Source: SCUN01 sp046598935 (GTDB taxonomy: Bacteria > Acidobacteriota > Vicinamibacteria > Vicinamibacterales > SCN-69-37). Taken from it: a stretch of 47,778 bases of DNA. The position numbers and the translations under genes are program-made. Shown piece by piece: positions 8,273 through 16,134 of this stretch; within the stretch, counting starts at the first letter, position 1, and the number at the start of each line of letters is the position of its first letter. The DNA is taken from NCBI GenBank assembly GCA_046598935.1, contig JBKJHW010000106.1, forward strand, positions 1 through 47,778, written 5' to 3'. The notes beneath the pieces were generated by a model. The model did no database searches and was not told the origin of the DNA. It worked only from the letters and a program-made list of their open reading frames with translations.

Positions 8273-9002
8273 GAAAGAATCCGGCGAGGGCGGCGAGCGC
8301 CCACCACAGCGCCGGCATCGGCGCCATCGTCAGAATCACCAGCGCGTCAACGACCGAAATGCCGGCGATCAGCCAGGGCATCACCGAACCGGCACGTGGT
8401 CCGAGCGTCTTGCCGACCCAGGTGAGCGACAGCACATAAATAATGAGCACCAGCGCGCCGATCCACACCGGCAGCGCGCCGGCCTTGCCCAACGCCGCCG
8501 CCGCGATCACGTAGATCAAACCGCGGCAAAGACCCATCGCCGCCGGCCCGAACGGGTCGGCTTTGTGCCTGACGTTGTAATAGGAAATGGCCACAACAAG
8601 GAGGGCCACCCAGCCCCACACCGCGCGGCTCGGACCGGCCGCCCACAGAATCGCGGCACCCGCGAGCGTGAGGATACCGGCGCCGATCCAGACTTCGCGG
8701 CGGCTGACATCGCCGTTCGGGATCGGCCGGTCGCTGCGCTGCAGGGCGTCGATCGACGCGTCACACGCGTCGTTCATCCACATCCCGGCCGAATACCAGC
8801 ACGACATCGCCAGCGCTACGCCGACCGCCAGGCGCACATCGATCCCCGACCCGGCGGGCCCCAAGCCGTCATTCACCGCACCGGCGAGCGCCGCGCCGGC
8901 GATGACGTTGGTCCAGACGGTGGGCAGGTTCGAGACGCGCGCCAGGAGCAGGTACGCGTTGGCGCGGGAACGGCGCGTCATCTTTGGCACGACCGCACTC
9001 AT
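8235..9002 (-). CDS. eboC: EboC, UbiA-like prenyltransferase
   Basis: A 255-residue multi-spanning membrane protein of the UbiA superfamily. The first aspartate-rich motif is NDACDASID (77-85), followed by the RSDRPIPNGDVS loop. A weaker equivalent of the second motif is RHKADPFGP after the YYN segment. UbiA enzymes transfer isoprenyl chains to aromatic or sugar acceptors at the inner membrane; in ebo clusters the acceptor is unknown. Its ATG overlaps the eboE stop (TAATG), so it is probably translationally coupled to eboE. Its 3' end overlaps the 3' end of eboF by 38 bp, so the two ebo arms converge and interlock. Confidence 0.87.
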   Translation of the reverse strand: MSAVVPKMTRRSRANAYLLLARVSNLPTVWTNVIAGAALAGAVNDGLGPAGSGIDVRLAVGVALAMSCWYSAGMWMNDACDASIDALQRSDRPIPNGDVSRREVWIGAGILTLAGAAILWAAGPSRAVWGWVALLVVAISYYNVRHKADPFGPAAMGLCRGLIYVIAAAALGKAGALPVWIGALVLIIYVLSLTWVGKTLGPRAGSVMPWLIAGISVVDALVILTMAPMPALWWALAALAGFFLTLAGQRVVPGT

Positions 9003-10132
9003 TAGGTACGACCGAAGTCAGCCAACTGCGACCTGACCCACTCGAGCTCGCGCGCGATCGCCTCGGCGACATCGATCGTGCGATGCTCGGCCGGCAGCAC
9101 GTCCCAGGTGTAGGTCTCGACTTCGAGCTGATCGCAAATTGGATTCGCGCGAAGCGACGTCAGAAATGACGCGACGAACGGCTGCGTCGTCGCCAGCGCG
9201 CCAAGCTGCTCCAGGAACAGCGGCACGTGAAAATGCACCCGCCAGTTGTCGTCGGCGCCGGCGTGCGCGAGCGCGTCAGGAAGATCGACGAAGCGCTCCA
9301 GCGAATCGCCATGCCTGGCGACGACCTGGTGCAGGTACGTGTCTTCCGCGAACGGCCGAAGCGCGGCGATCTCCGACGACCTCACGTCGAGGGCGGAGCT
9401 GATCTGCACTTTGACGACGTCCACACCTGCCGCTGCAAAAGTGCCCAGAACGAGTGACGGATCCTCGAACTCCACGGCCATGTGGCAGGTATCCAGGCAG
9501 ACGCCGACGTAACGTCGCACCTGAGTGTCGGCGAGGTACTTGTCAAAAAACGTGCAGGTTTCATCCGCCGTCTCGAACAAACACGACGGTTCGGGCTCGA
9601 GAGCCAGCCGGATACGGCGTCCGGTTTTCGACTCCAGCCCGGCGAGATGATCCGCGTGCTCGCGAATGCCACGCGCGACTGCCTCGACATCGGCGGCACT
9701 TTTGATATGCGGCTTGAATGCGCCCGGGACGGTGCTGACTGAGCCCGTCGCTATGTCTGGCGGAAGCAACACGGCGAGAATGTCCGCCATCTGGTTCGAG
9801 TACGCCACGCGGCGGGCATCCCGCCAATCAGGAAGATAGACCTTCTCCTTGACGCGTTCGCCGTGAAACGCGCCGTACGGAAAGCCGTTGATGGTGAAAA
9901 CGTAATACTCGTTCTCCGCCATGAATCGCTGAAACTCGGCGAGGGCTCCGGGTTTCGCGAGAGCGGCTGCCGCGCTGGCTGACAATCGCAACCCGATGCC
10001 AAACGGGCCCTCGGCATCCAGGTGCCTGCGCACGCGTGGAAGGACATCGCCGACAGCCGCGCGAACCTCCGCCCACTCCTCGCCCGCGTGAATGTTTGTG
10101 CAGTACGTGAGATGGAACCCGCCGACCCGCAT
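9002..10132 (-). CDS. eboE: EboE, metabolite traffic protein (TIM-barrel)
   Basis: A 376-residue protein of the xylose-isomerase-like TIM-barrel type. The N-terminal signature HLTYCTNIHAGEEW (about 7-20) is highly characteristic of EboE. Further conserved stretches are FTINGFPYGAFHGERVKEKVY, seen at about 75-95, and CLDTCHMAVEFEDP in the middle. Metal-ligand-like E, D and H residues fit the sugar-isomerase fold (LEPEPSCLFET, DTCHMAVEFE, HFHVPLF). The reaction is unknown. The start ATG overlaps the eboD stop as ATGA and the stop overlaps the eboC start, so eboD-E-C form one tightly coupled arm. Confidence 0.88.
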   Translation of the reverse strand: MRVGGFHLTYCTNIHAGEEWAEVRAAVGDVLPRVRRHLDAEGPFGIGLRLSASAAAALAKPGALAEFQRFMAENEYYVFTINGFPYGAFHGERVKEKVYLPDWRDARRVAYSNQMADILAVLLPPDIATGSVSTVPGAFKPHIKSAADVEAVARGIREHADHLAGLESKTGRRIRLALEPEPSCLFETADETCTFFDKYLADTQVRRYVGVCLDTCHMAVEFEDPSLVLGTFAAAGVDVVKVQISSALDVRSSEIAALRPFAEDTYLHQVVARHGDSLERFVDLPDALAHAGADDNWRVHFHVPLFLEQLGALATTQPFVASFLTSLRANPICDQLEVETYTWDVLPAEHRTIDVAEAIARELEWVRSQLADFGRT

Positions 10133-11289
10133 CAGTGCACAGGCGCGAGATCTGTGATGGCCTGAGTCACGAGCGCGAGGTCCATCTCTGTAACCTCGAA
10201 TGGCGACTGAATGTCGCGCAGCATCGTGATGTGCAGTTCCCCGCCCAAATGCTCGCGGAACTCACGCAGGCCTTCGATCAGCAGCAGCTCGCCGCTCGCG
10301 TTTCGCTGCAGCACGGCCTCGTCCCATGTCGGCAGTCCCGTTGCGGAGATCACGGCGGCAATGCGCGTAGCGATCTTCGTCGGCAAAAATCCGGAGAGCG
10401 TCGCATACCGGATATCGAGCGCCATACCGATCGAAACGGCTTCGCCGTGACGAATCCGGTTACCCGTGATCGATTCGAGTTTGTGCGCAGCCCAGTGGCC
10501 GAAATCGAGCGGGCGCGCGCTGCCCATTTCGAACGGATCACCGGTCGTGCAGATGTGGCGCATGTGCCATTCGAGCGACGGCCGGATCACCGCCCCCAGG
10601 GCGTCGATATCTCCGGCGTGGAGCAGAGCCGCGGACCGTTCGATCTGATCGAAGAGGCCCGCGTCCTTCAGCAGCGCGACCTTGATCATCTCCGACACGC
10701 CGGCGATTCGATCGCGGCGGCTCAGGGTTTCGATGAGATCCAGGTCGTTGATGACCGCGAAGGGCGGCGCGAACGTGCCGACGAAGTTTTTCTTGCCGAA
10801 CATGTTCACGCCGTTCTTGACGGCGACGCCGGAATCACATTGCGCCAGCACGGTGCTCGGAATGCGAATGACCCGAATGCCCCGGTGCCCGGTCGCCGCC
10901 GCAAAGGAAATCGTGTCGAGCGCGGCTCCCCCGCCGATGGCGACGATGAAGGATTGGCGATCGATGCCATGAGTGTTGATCAACTCCAGAATGCGAAGCG
11001 TCTGCGACAGGTCATTCTTCGACGCTTCACCACCCGGCACGAGCACCGGCGGCGCGACGAGCGCGAGCTGACCCGCGTGAGCCTCGACGTACGCCGTGAT
11101 GTCCTGGATCAGCGACGATGACGCCGCCGCGAGCCCGTCGTCGACCGCGACCAGGAGGCGATGTTGACGACCCGGTTCGAGGCGCCCGACGATGTCCGCG
11201 AAGAGCGGGCTGTGGGGTTGCCAGAGGCCGCGCGTAAAGACGACTGGGAAGCTGAAATGGACCGAGAAGCTCGGTTCGAGCACGGACAT
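10132..11289 (-). CDS. eboD: EboD, 3-dehydroquinate-synthase-like protein
   Basis: A 385-residue sugar-phosphate-cyclase-fold protein. The NAD-binding glycine motif is AIGGGAALDT. Zinc ligands match dehydroquinate synthase: a glutamate in GVSEMIKVALLKD, a histidine in DFGHWAAHKLE and a histidine in RHGEAVSIGM. In ebo clusters it is thought to make a cyclic product other than dehydroquinate, but this is unproven. I start it at the ATG at 11289, because FSVHFSFPVVFTRGLW there aligns with the usual N-terminus. An upstream in-frame TTG at 11325 is possible. No Shine-Dalgarno precedes either start. It leads the eboD-E-C arm. Confidence 0.86.
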   Translation of the reverse strand: MSVLEPSFSVHFSFPVVFTRGLWQPHSPLFADIVGRLEPGRQHRLLVAVDDGLAAASSSLIQDITAYVEAHAGQLALVAPPVLVPGGEASKNDLSQTLRILELINTHGIDRQSFIVAIGGGAALDTISFAAATGHRGIRVIRIPSTVLAQCDSGVAVKNGVNMFGKKNFVGTFAPPFAVINDLDLIETLSRRDRIAGVSEMIKVALLKDAGLFDQIERSAALLHAGDIDALGAVIRPSLEWHMRHICTTGDPFEMGSARPLDFGHWAAHKLESITGNRIRHGEAVSIGMALDIRYATLSGFLPTKIATRIAAVISATGLPTWDEAVLQRNASGELLLIEGLREFREHLGGELHITMLRDIQSPFEVTEMDLALVTQAITDLAPVH

Positions 11290-11445
11290 GCGACAGGTGA
11301 ATATGTCACGGCGAGCAATGCGCAATCAATGATGGCGGGATCGAGTCCTACGATGCAGAACATACGGGCCTCCGTGTAGCAATTACAGTAATACCACCTA
11401 TATATCTCATACACTAGTCGTCTTTGGAGGGTTCTTTCAGCGGTA

Positions 11446-11466
11446 GCCGCCACGAATACTGGCGGC
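11446..11466. promoter_or_regulatory. Perfect 7-bp inverted repeat directly before the XRE-regulator start
   Basis: GCCGCCA (11446-11452) and TGGCGGC (11460-11466) are exact inverted repeats around the loop CGAATAC, ending one base before the GTG start. It could be an operator bound by the regulator itself, or an RNA hairpin that limits initiation. The surrounding 176-bp region between eboD and the regulator is unusually AT-rich at about 11382-11416 and probably holds the divergent promoters, but no confident -35/-10 pair was found. Confidence 0.4.
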
Positions 11467-11811
11467 GTGAGTGAAGTACAGGCTCGATTGGGAGCGCGAG
11501 TTCGCGATTTGCGCCAGCAACGCGGCTGGACGCAGGAGACGCTCGGGGAGCGAGCCGGTCTGAGCTACAAGTTCATCGGCGAGATCGAACGCGCGATCGG
11601 AAACCCGACAATCGACTCAATCGATCAGATTGCGCGCGCATTCGGCCTCGATATAGGCCTGCTGTTACATCGCGAGGCGCCCGAAGCGGTGTACACACCA
11701 CTATCGTCCGATGATTTTGCCGTGATGCGCGAAGCCCGGGACACCCTCGACTCTGCGTTGAAGCGGCTCGGCGGCTCGGGGAAACGACGGCCGCGAACGC
11801 GCCGAAAGTAG
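11467..11811 (+). CDS. XRE-family helix-turn-helix transcriptional regulator
   Basis: A 114-residue protein with a Cro/C1-type HTH at about residues 8-64 (RVRDLRQQRGWTQETLGERA, then YKFIGEIERA and NPTIDSIDQIARAFGLDI). It has a short helical C-terminus and a basic tail (GKRRPRTRRK). There is no sensor domain, so a ligand is not obvious. It starts at GTG 11467 immediately after an inverted repeat and is divergent from eboD, a common layout for a local regulator of the neighbouring cluster. The metallophosphoesterase follows after 16 bp and may be cotranscribed. Control of the ebo genes is inference. Confidence 0.88.
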   Translation: MSEVQARLGARVRDLRQQRGWTQETLGERAGLSYKFIGEIERAIGNPTIDSIDQIARAFGLDIGLLLHREAPEAVYTPLSSDDFAVMREARDTLDSALKRLGGSGKRRPRTRRK

Positions 11812-11827
11812 CTACTAGAATAAAGGA

Positions 11828-12625
11828 GTGAAGCGTCGCCAGTTCCTTCGCGCCATCGCGGCGGCAGGCGCCGGTGCAGCCGTGGGCGGCGTCAGTTGGG
11901 GCCTCCACGAACGCGGAACCCTCGGCGTGACCAGCGCCGCGCTGACCGTTGACGGCCTTCCGCCGGCCTTCCAGAACTTCAGGATCGCCCTCCTGACCGA
12001 TCTGCACCGCAGCGCGCTCGTCTCGGCCGATCTCGTCGATCGCGCTGTCAGCGCGGCGCTCGACGCCAAACCCGATCTCGTCGTCCTCGGCGGCGACTAC
12101 GTGACGAACTTTGATTCGCGGTTCGCCGGTCCGGTCGCCGAGGTCCTCGGACGGTTGTCGGCGCCGGCGGGCGTCATCGCCGTGCTGGGAAACCATGACG
12201 ATGAGCGCGTAGTGCCTGCGGCGCTCGCCGCGAGGGGCATTCGCGTGCTCCGGGAACAGCGGCTGCGGCTGGAAATGGGCGGGCGGTCCGTGGATTTCAT
12301 CGGAATCAGCTACTGGACGCGCGGCACAGCGAGAATTGGGACGCTGATCGACCGCGAGGCGACGCCAATTCTCGTCGCCCATGATCCGCGGCGGCTGACG
12401 GAGGCGGAGTTGCTGAGTATTCCGCTCGTGCTGAGCGGCCACACGCACGGCGGCCAGGTCATCGTGCCTCCGTTCGGACCGATCAATCGATTTCGATTTC
12501 CCATCACGCAGGGCACGCTGCGCCGCAACAGCACGACGTTGTTTGTGAGCCGCGGTGTGGGAACGATCTATCTGCCGATGCGGCTCAACTGCCCGCCGGA
12601 AGTCGCGGTGGTCACGCTCGTGTAG
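11828..12625 (+). CDS. Tat-exported metallophosphoesterase (YkuE/YaeI-like)
   Basis: A 265-residue calcineurin-type phosphoesterase. A twin-arginine signal occupies the N-terminus (KRRQFLRA, then an Ala/Gly-rich stretch to about residue 22). The metal-site motifs are in order: TDLH (57-60), GGD (88-90), GNHD (121-124) and GHTHGGQ (204-210). Relatives hydrolyse phosphodiester or pyrophosphate bonds in lipids or nucleotides outside the cytoplasm; the substrate is unknown. The start is GTG 11828, next to an AGGAG that almost touches the start codon, so spacing is unusually short. It lies 16 bp after the XRE regulator and converges on purN. Confidence 0.88.
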   Translation: MKRRQFLRAIAAAGAGAAVGGVSWGLHERGTLGVTSAALTVDGLPPAFQNFRIALLTDLHRSALVSADLVDRAVSAALDAKPDLVVLGGDYVTNFDSRFAGPVAEVLGRLSAPAGVIAVLGNHDDERVVPAALAARGIRVLREQRLRLEMGGRSVDFIGISYWTRGTARIGTLIDREATPILVAHDPRRLTEAELLSIPLVLSGHTHGGQVIVPPFGPINRFRFPITQGTLRRNSTTLFVSRGVGTIYLPMRLNCPPEVAVVTLV

Positions 12626-12634
12626 CGGTCGGCA

Positions 12635-13288
12635 CTAGGCGCGCGGCGCGATGATCACGCGGCCGCCGTCAACACGGCATCGGCCCTCTGCAATCAGCTG
12701 AATCGCCTCAGGGAGGATGCGATGTTCCTCGGCGAGGATGCGCGCCGAAAGCGTGGCGACGGTGTCTGTCTGATGCACCGGCACGGCCGCCTGGAGAATG
12801 ATGGGCCCCGCATCGAGTTCAGGCGTGACGAAATGAACGGTGGCGCCGCTCACCGTCGCGCCAGCGGCCAGCGCCTGCTGCTGCGCATCGACGCCCGTGT
12901 ATTTCGGCAGAAGCGACGGATGCACATTGACGATGGCGTTGGGGAACGCGTCGCAGAATGTCGGGCTGAGCATCCGCATGAATCCGGCGAGACAGACAAG
13001 CTCCACGCCGCGGCTCTTGAGCTCGCCGACGAGTCGCGCGTCGTACTCTTCGCGGGACGACGCGTCGCGGTGCGGCAGCACAAGCGTCTCGATACCGGCG
13101 CGTTCCGCGCGCCCGAGACCCTGAGCATCGGCGCGATTCGAGATCACCACCGCCACACGCGCCCGCACCTTGCCGGCGGCGATCGCCTCGATCACGGCCT
13201 GCAAGTTGCTCCCCCGGCCCGAAATAAGCAGGCCGAGAGGGACGTACCCCTTTTCCACAGTTTTGGGCCGATTAGGGACAGGTCTCAT
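12635..13288 (-). CDS. purN: Phosphoribosylglycinamide formyltransferase PurN
   Basis: The 10-formyl-THF-dependent enzyme that makes FGAR from GAR in purine synthesis. The body is typical: LLISGRGSNLQAVIEAIA, the NVHPSLLPKYTG catalytic segment, GATVHFVTPELDAGPI and QAAVPV. The N-terminus is odd: about 19 residues precede LLISGRG where most family members have fewer than ten. The start is uncertain, either ATG 13288 or GTG 13258; neither has a clear Shine-Dalgarno. The upstream sequence is shared with the flank of a divergent RAYT gene, so the first codons may derive from that insertion. It is the distal gene of the purine run, separated from purM by 654 bp. Confidence 0.92.
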   Translation of the reverse strand: MRPVPNRPKTVEKGYVPLGLLISGRGSNLQAVIEAIAAGKVRARVAVVISNRADAQGLGRAERAGIETLVLPHRDASSREEYDARLVGELKSRGVELVCLAGFMRMLSPTFCDAFPNAIVNVHPSLLPKYTGVDAQQQALAAGATVSGATVHFVTPELDAGPIILQAAVPVHQTDTVATLSARILAEEHRILPEAIQLIAEGRCRVDGGRVIIAPRA

Positions 13289-13362
13289 TGGCGGAAGTGT
13301 GCGTGGCGAGTCGTCGGCATGCCGATTGCAACTACGTCGTCGCAGTGCATCCAGAGGTTGCT

Positions 13363-13929
13363 ATGCCACGACGTCCCCGCGCAAGTGCGAACACAGGTTT
13401 TTACCATGTAATCAACCGGTCGGTCCGAAAGGCGGCGTTGTTTGAGACACGACGGGACTACATCGCCTTTCTCACGGTCCTCCGACTGGGGATCGAGAAG
13501 CATAACGCTCCGCTTGTGTCCTACTGCGTTCTCTCGAATCATTGGCACCTGCTGATCGGGCCGATCCCGGTGGCCGAGCTCACGCGAGTCGTGAAGTGGG
13601 TAACGGCTACCCACGCGATGCGTTGGCATCGAAATCGGGGAACGATCGGCACGGGCCCGGTGTACCAGGGCCGGTTCCGATCGACGCCGATTCACGATCT
13701 GGAAGCGCTTGTGCCGTTGTCGCGATACGTCGAGCGCAACGCGCGTTCGGCCGGCTTGGTCAGTCGCGCGGAAGACTGGCAATGGTGCAGCCTGTCGCAG
13801 AGGCTGAGGGGCGGCAGCGCGGTGCCGCTCAGCCATTCGCGGCTGCACTCGAGCCCGTTGTGGGTCGACTACGTCAACTCCGTCCTTACAATGCGCGAAC
13901 AACTGACCGAGGCCAAGAAAGCAAGCTGA
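13363..13929 (+). CDS. REP-associated tyrosine transposase (RAYT, Y1/HUH family)
   Basis: A 188-residue single-strand transposase-like protein. It starts MPRRPRA, then YHVINRSV (the RAYT N-terminal hallmark), the HUH metal motif HWHLL (60-64) and the predicted catalytic tyrosine Y122 in RYVERNARSA. The start is ATG 13363, with AGAGG at 13353-13357 five bases before it. Family knowledge: RAYTs are usually single-copy, domesticated relatives of IS200/IS605 TnpA that act on REP palindromes. It interrupts the purine run on the opposite strand, leaving 13 bp to purM. GGTCTC at 13281 and GAGACC at 13935 bracket it, only six matching bases, so its element ends are unproven. Confidence 0.85.
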   Translation: MPRRPRASANTGFYHVINRSVRKAALFETRRDYIAFLTVLRLGIEKHNAPLVSYCVLSNHWHLLIGPIPVAELTRVVKWVTATHAMRWHRNRGTIGTGPVYQGRFRSTPIHDLEALVPLSRYVERNARSAGLVSRAEDWQWCSLSQRLRGGSAVPLSHSRLHSSPLWVDYVNSVLTMREQLTEAKKAS

Positions 13930-13942
13930 CGATGGAGACCCT

Positions 13943-14953
13943 CTAGCTATACGAGACTTCGCGGTTGCCTGGAACTACGCGGCCGATTGCCCACGCGCCC
14001 GGCAATTCGCGGCAGATCGTCGATGCATCGTCGGGCGCGACGGCGATGACGAGGCCGACACCCATGTTGAAAGCGCGCCGCATTTCGCCGGGCTCTATGC
14101 CTCCGCCCTTCTGCAACCACTGAAAGAGCGCTGGGACCTGCCACGTGCCAAGATCAATTTCAGCCGCCACGCCGTCCGGCAGCATTCGCGGCGTGTTCTC
14201 CGTCAAGCCGCCGCCGGTGATGTGCGCCATGCCTTTGATCACGGCGAGGTGCGGTTTCACATCCGTCAAGTACGACCGGTGCGTTTGCATCAGCGCCTCG
14301 CCGACGGTCGAGTCGAGCTCCGGAATGTGCGCGCCCACATCCAGCCGCATCGCGTCGAACACGATTCTGCGCGCCAGCGAATAGCCGTTGGTGTGAAGGC
14401 CTGTTGACGGCAATCCGATCAGAATGTCGCCGGCCGCAATCGCAGAGCCATCGATGACGCGCTGCCGCTCGACTGCGCCGACGATAAAGCCGGCGACGTC
14501 GTACTCGCCGTCCGCGTAGAAACCAGGCATCTCGGCGGTTTCGCCACCGAGCAGAGCGCATCCGTTTTCACCGCACGCGCGAGCCACGCCTTTGACGATC
14601 TGCTCCGCCACGTCGGGCGACAGCTTACCGGTCGCCAGATAGTCGAGAAAAAAGAGCGGCGTCGCGCCTTGCACGAGAATGTCGTTGACGCAGTGATTCA
14701 CGAGATCTGCGCCGATCGTGTCGTGGACGCCCGTCATGAACGCGAGCTTGAGCTTCGTGCCGACACCGTCGGCGCTCGCGACGAGCACCGGCTCCTTCAT
14801 GCCGGGGTCCATCCGGAACAGACCGCCAAACGAGCCGATGCCGGACAGCACGTTCGGCGTGTACGTGGCACGGGCCAGCGATTTGATGCGGCGAACCACT
14901 TCGTTGCCGGCGTCGATGTCGACGCCTGATTGCCGATAATCGACTCCCGCCAC
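13943..14953 (-). CDS. purM: Phosphoribosylformylglycinamidine cyclo-ligase PurM
   Basis: AIR synthetase: ATP-dependent ring closure of FGAM. The 336 residues are of normal length. Family motifs are present: YRQSGVDIDAGNE at the start, VASADGVGTKLKLA, HCVNDILVQGATPLFFLDY, CALLGGETAEMPGFY, PSTGLHTNGYSLAR and HITGGGLTENTPR. It starts at GTG 14953, 3 bp after the HEAT-protein gene, so it is probably translationally coupled. Its 3' end faces the RAYT gene, which separates it from purN. Confidence 0.96.
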   Translation of the reverse strand: MAGVDYRQSGVDIDAGNEVVRRIKSLARATYTPNVLSGIGSFGGLFRMDPGMKEPVLVASADGVGTKLKLAFMTGVHDTIGADLVNHCVNDILVQGATPLFFLDYLATGKLSPDVAEQIVKGVARACGENGCALLGGETAEMPGFYADGEYDVAGFIVGAVERQRVIDGSAIAAGDILIGLPSTGLHTNGYSLARRIVFDAMRLDVGAHIPELDSTVGEALMQTHRSYLTDVKPHLAVIKGMAHITGGGLTENTPRMLPDGVAAEIDLGTWQVPALFQWLQKGGGIEPGEMRRAFNMGVGLVIAVAPDDASTICRELPGAWAIGRVVPGNREVSYS

Positions 14954-14956
14954 GCG

Positions 14957-16129
14957 TCAGAACTCCAGCTTCTGCAACACGGCCTCGGCCAGCCGCCGCG
15001 CCGGCGATCCTTCCGCGGCCGCCCAATAGGACCGCCGCACCGCGACATAGAACATTTCTTCGGCGAAATCCTCTTCGAGCATGTCGAATGCGTCGCGCAG
15101 CAGCTCGATGGCGGCGGCCTGGTCCGCCGATCTCGCGGCGAGCGCCGCCATCATCGCCGCCGGCTGTTCGACGGCCGCCGCGCCGAGCCCAAGCGCGATC
15201 GGCGCGCGCGCCTGCTCCCCCGCGGTCAGCGCGACGTCGATCAACGACTTGAATGCCGCCTGATCGCCGCGCCGTGCGAAGGCGCTCAGCGCATGCGCCG
15301 ATGTTCGCTGGAGAATCTGGAAGCCGGTGTTGGCCGCAGCAAACCGCAGCGTGTCATCCAGGTACTTGTGATACGCGTCGCAGTTAACGCCCAGCATGCA
15401 GTTCGCCGCGGCGACTGCGGGCTGGCGCTCGCGCGGGGCCTGTTTCTGCAGCTCAGCGAGCGCCGGCAACGCCGATGTGTCGCCGATCTTCCCCAGCGCC
15501 AGCACCGCATCGTCCTGCAACGGCCCGTCGAGCCTCGCGACCGCGAGAATCGCCGGTACGGCCCATGCGGCCTTGTAGTCGCCAAGCGCCTGGATCACCT
15601 CGCCGCGGAAAAAATCTTCGCCGCTCACGATGAGCGGCGTCACTGCGGCGCGCGCACGCGGATCGGCGTGGAACGCCGCCAGCGCGCGTGTCAGCGCCGG
15701 GCGGACAAACTCGGACGATTCGCTCTGCAGCGCTTCGATCATGGCTGCGATCGGCGCCGACTCAGGGTGGCGTTCGAACCATTCGTACGCGACGGCGCGC
15801 AACCGGTCATTGCGGTCGGACATGACCGACGCCATGAGTTCCGACGTGGCCCTGTCGTCGAATCCGGCGAGCAACACGAGCGCGCGATAGCGGACGTAGC
15901 TGTCTTTATGGCTCTTCACCGCCGCCGTGAGGGCGGGCACGGCTTCGGCGGCCGTCGCGCGGCGGATCGTTCTCGACGCAGTCATGCGAACCGGAAAATC
16001 GAAGGCGCCGAGCGAGTCGATGGCAGCGCTCAGCGAATCCTGCGCGCGAAGCACATCCGCCCGCCCGGTATTGACGACGATCGCCGTCAATACGATTGCG
16101 ATCCAAAGCAGCTGCCGGGGTCGAGTCAT
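14957..16129 (-). CDS. Exported HEAT-repeat protein
   Basis: A 390-residue protein with a predicted signal peptide (RPRQLLWIAIVLTAIV, cleavage near RADVLRAQ). A series of degenerate HEAT-like helical pairs fills the rest (for example AVPALTAAVKSH, SYVRYRALVLLAGF, RLRAVAYEWFERH, PAILAVARLDGPLQDDAVLA). Such solenoids are protein-binding scaffolds. No catalytic motif is seen. It lies between purF (5 bp) and purM (3 bp), so it is expressed with cytosolic purine enzymes although it appears to be exported. I start it at ATG 16129 because the signal peptide begins there; the frame is open further upstream without support. Confidence 0.82.
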   Translation of the reverse strand: MTRPRQLLWIAIVLTAIVVNTGRADVLRAQDSLSAAIDSLGAFDFPVRMTASRTIRRATAAEAVPALTAAVKSHKDSYVRYRALVLLAGFDDRATSELMASVMSDRNDRLRAVAYEWFERHPESAPIAAMIEALQSESSEFVRPALTRALAAFHADPRARAAVTPLIVSGEDFFRGEVIQALGDYKAAWAVPAILAVARLDGPLQDDAVLALGKIGDTSALPALAELQKQAPRERQPAVAAANCMLGVNCDAYHKYLDDTLRFAAANTGFQILQRTSAHALSAFARRGDQAAFKSLIDVALTAGEQARAPIALGLGAAAVEQPAAMMAALAARSADQAAAIELLRDAFDMLEEDFAEEMFYVAVRRSYWAAAEGSPARRLAEAVLQKLEF

Positions 16130-16134
16130 GCTGG

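Noticed and set aside
13281..13940. The RAYT gene considered as a complete insertion sequence
   Set aside because: Only six bases (GGTCTC / GAGACC) match as possible ends and no target duplication is visible, so the element limits cannot be supported.
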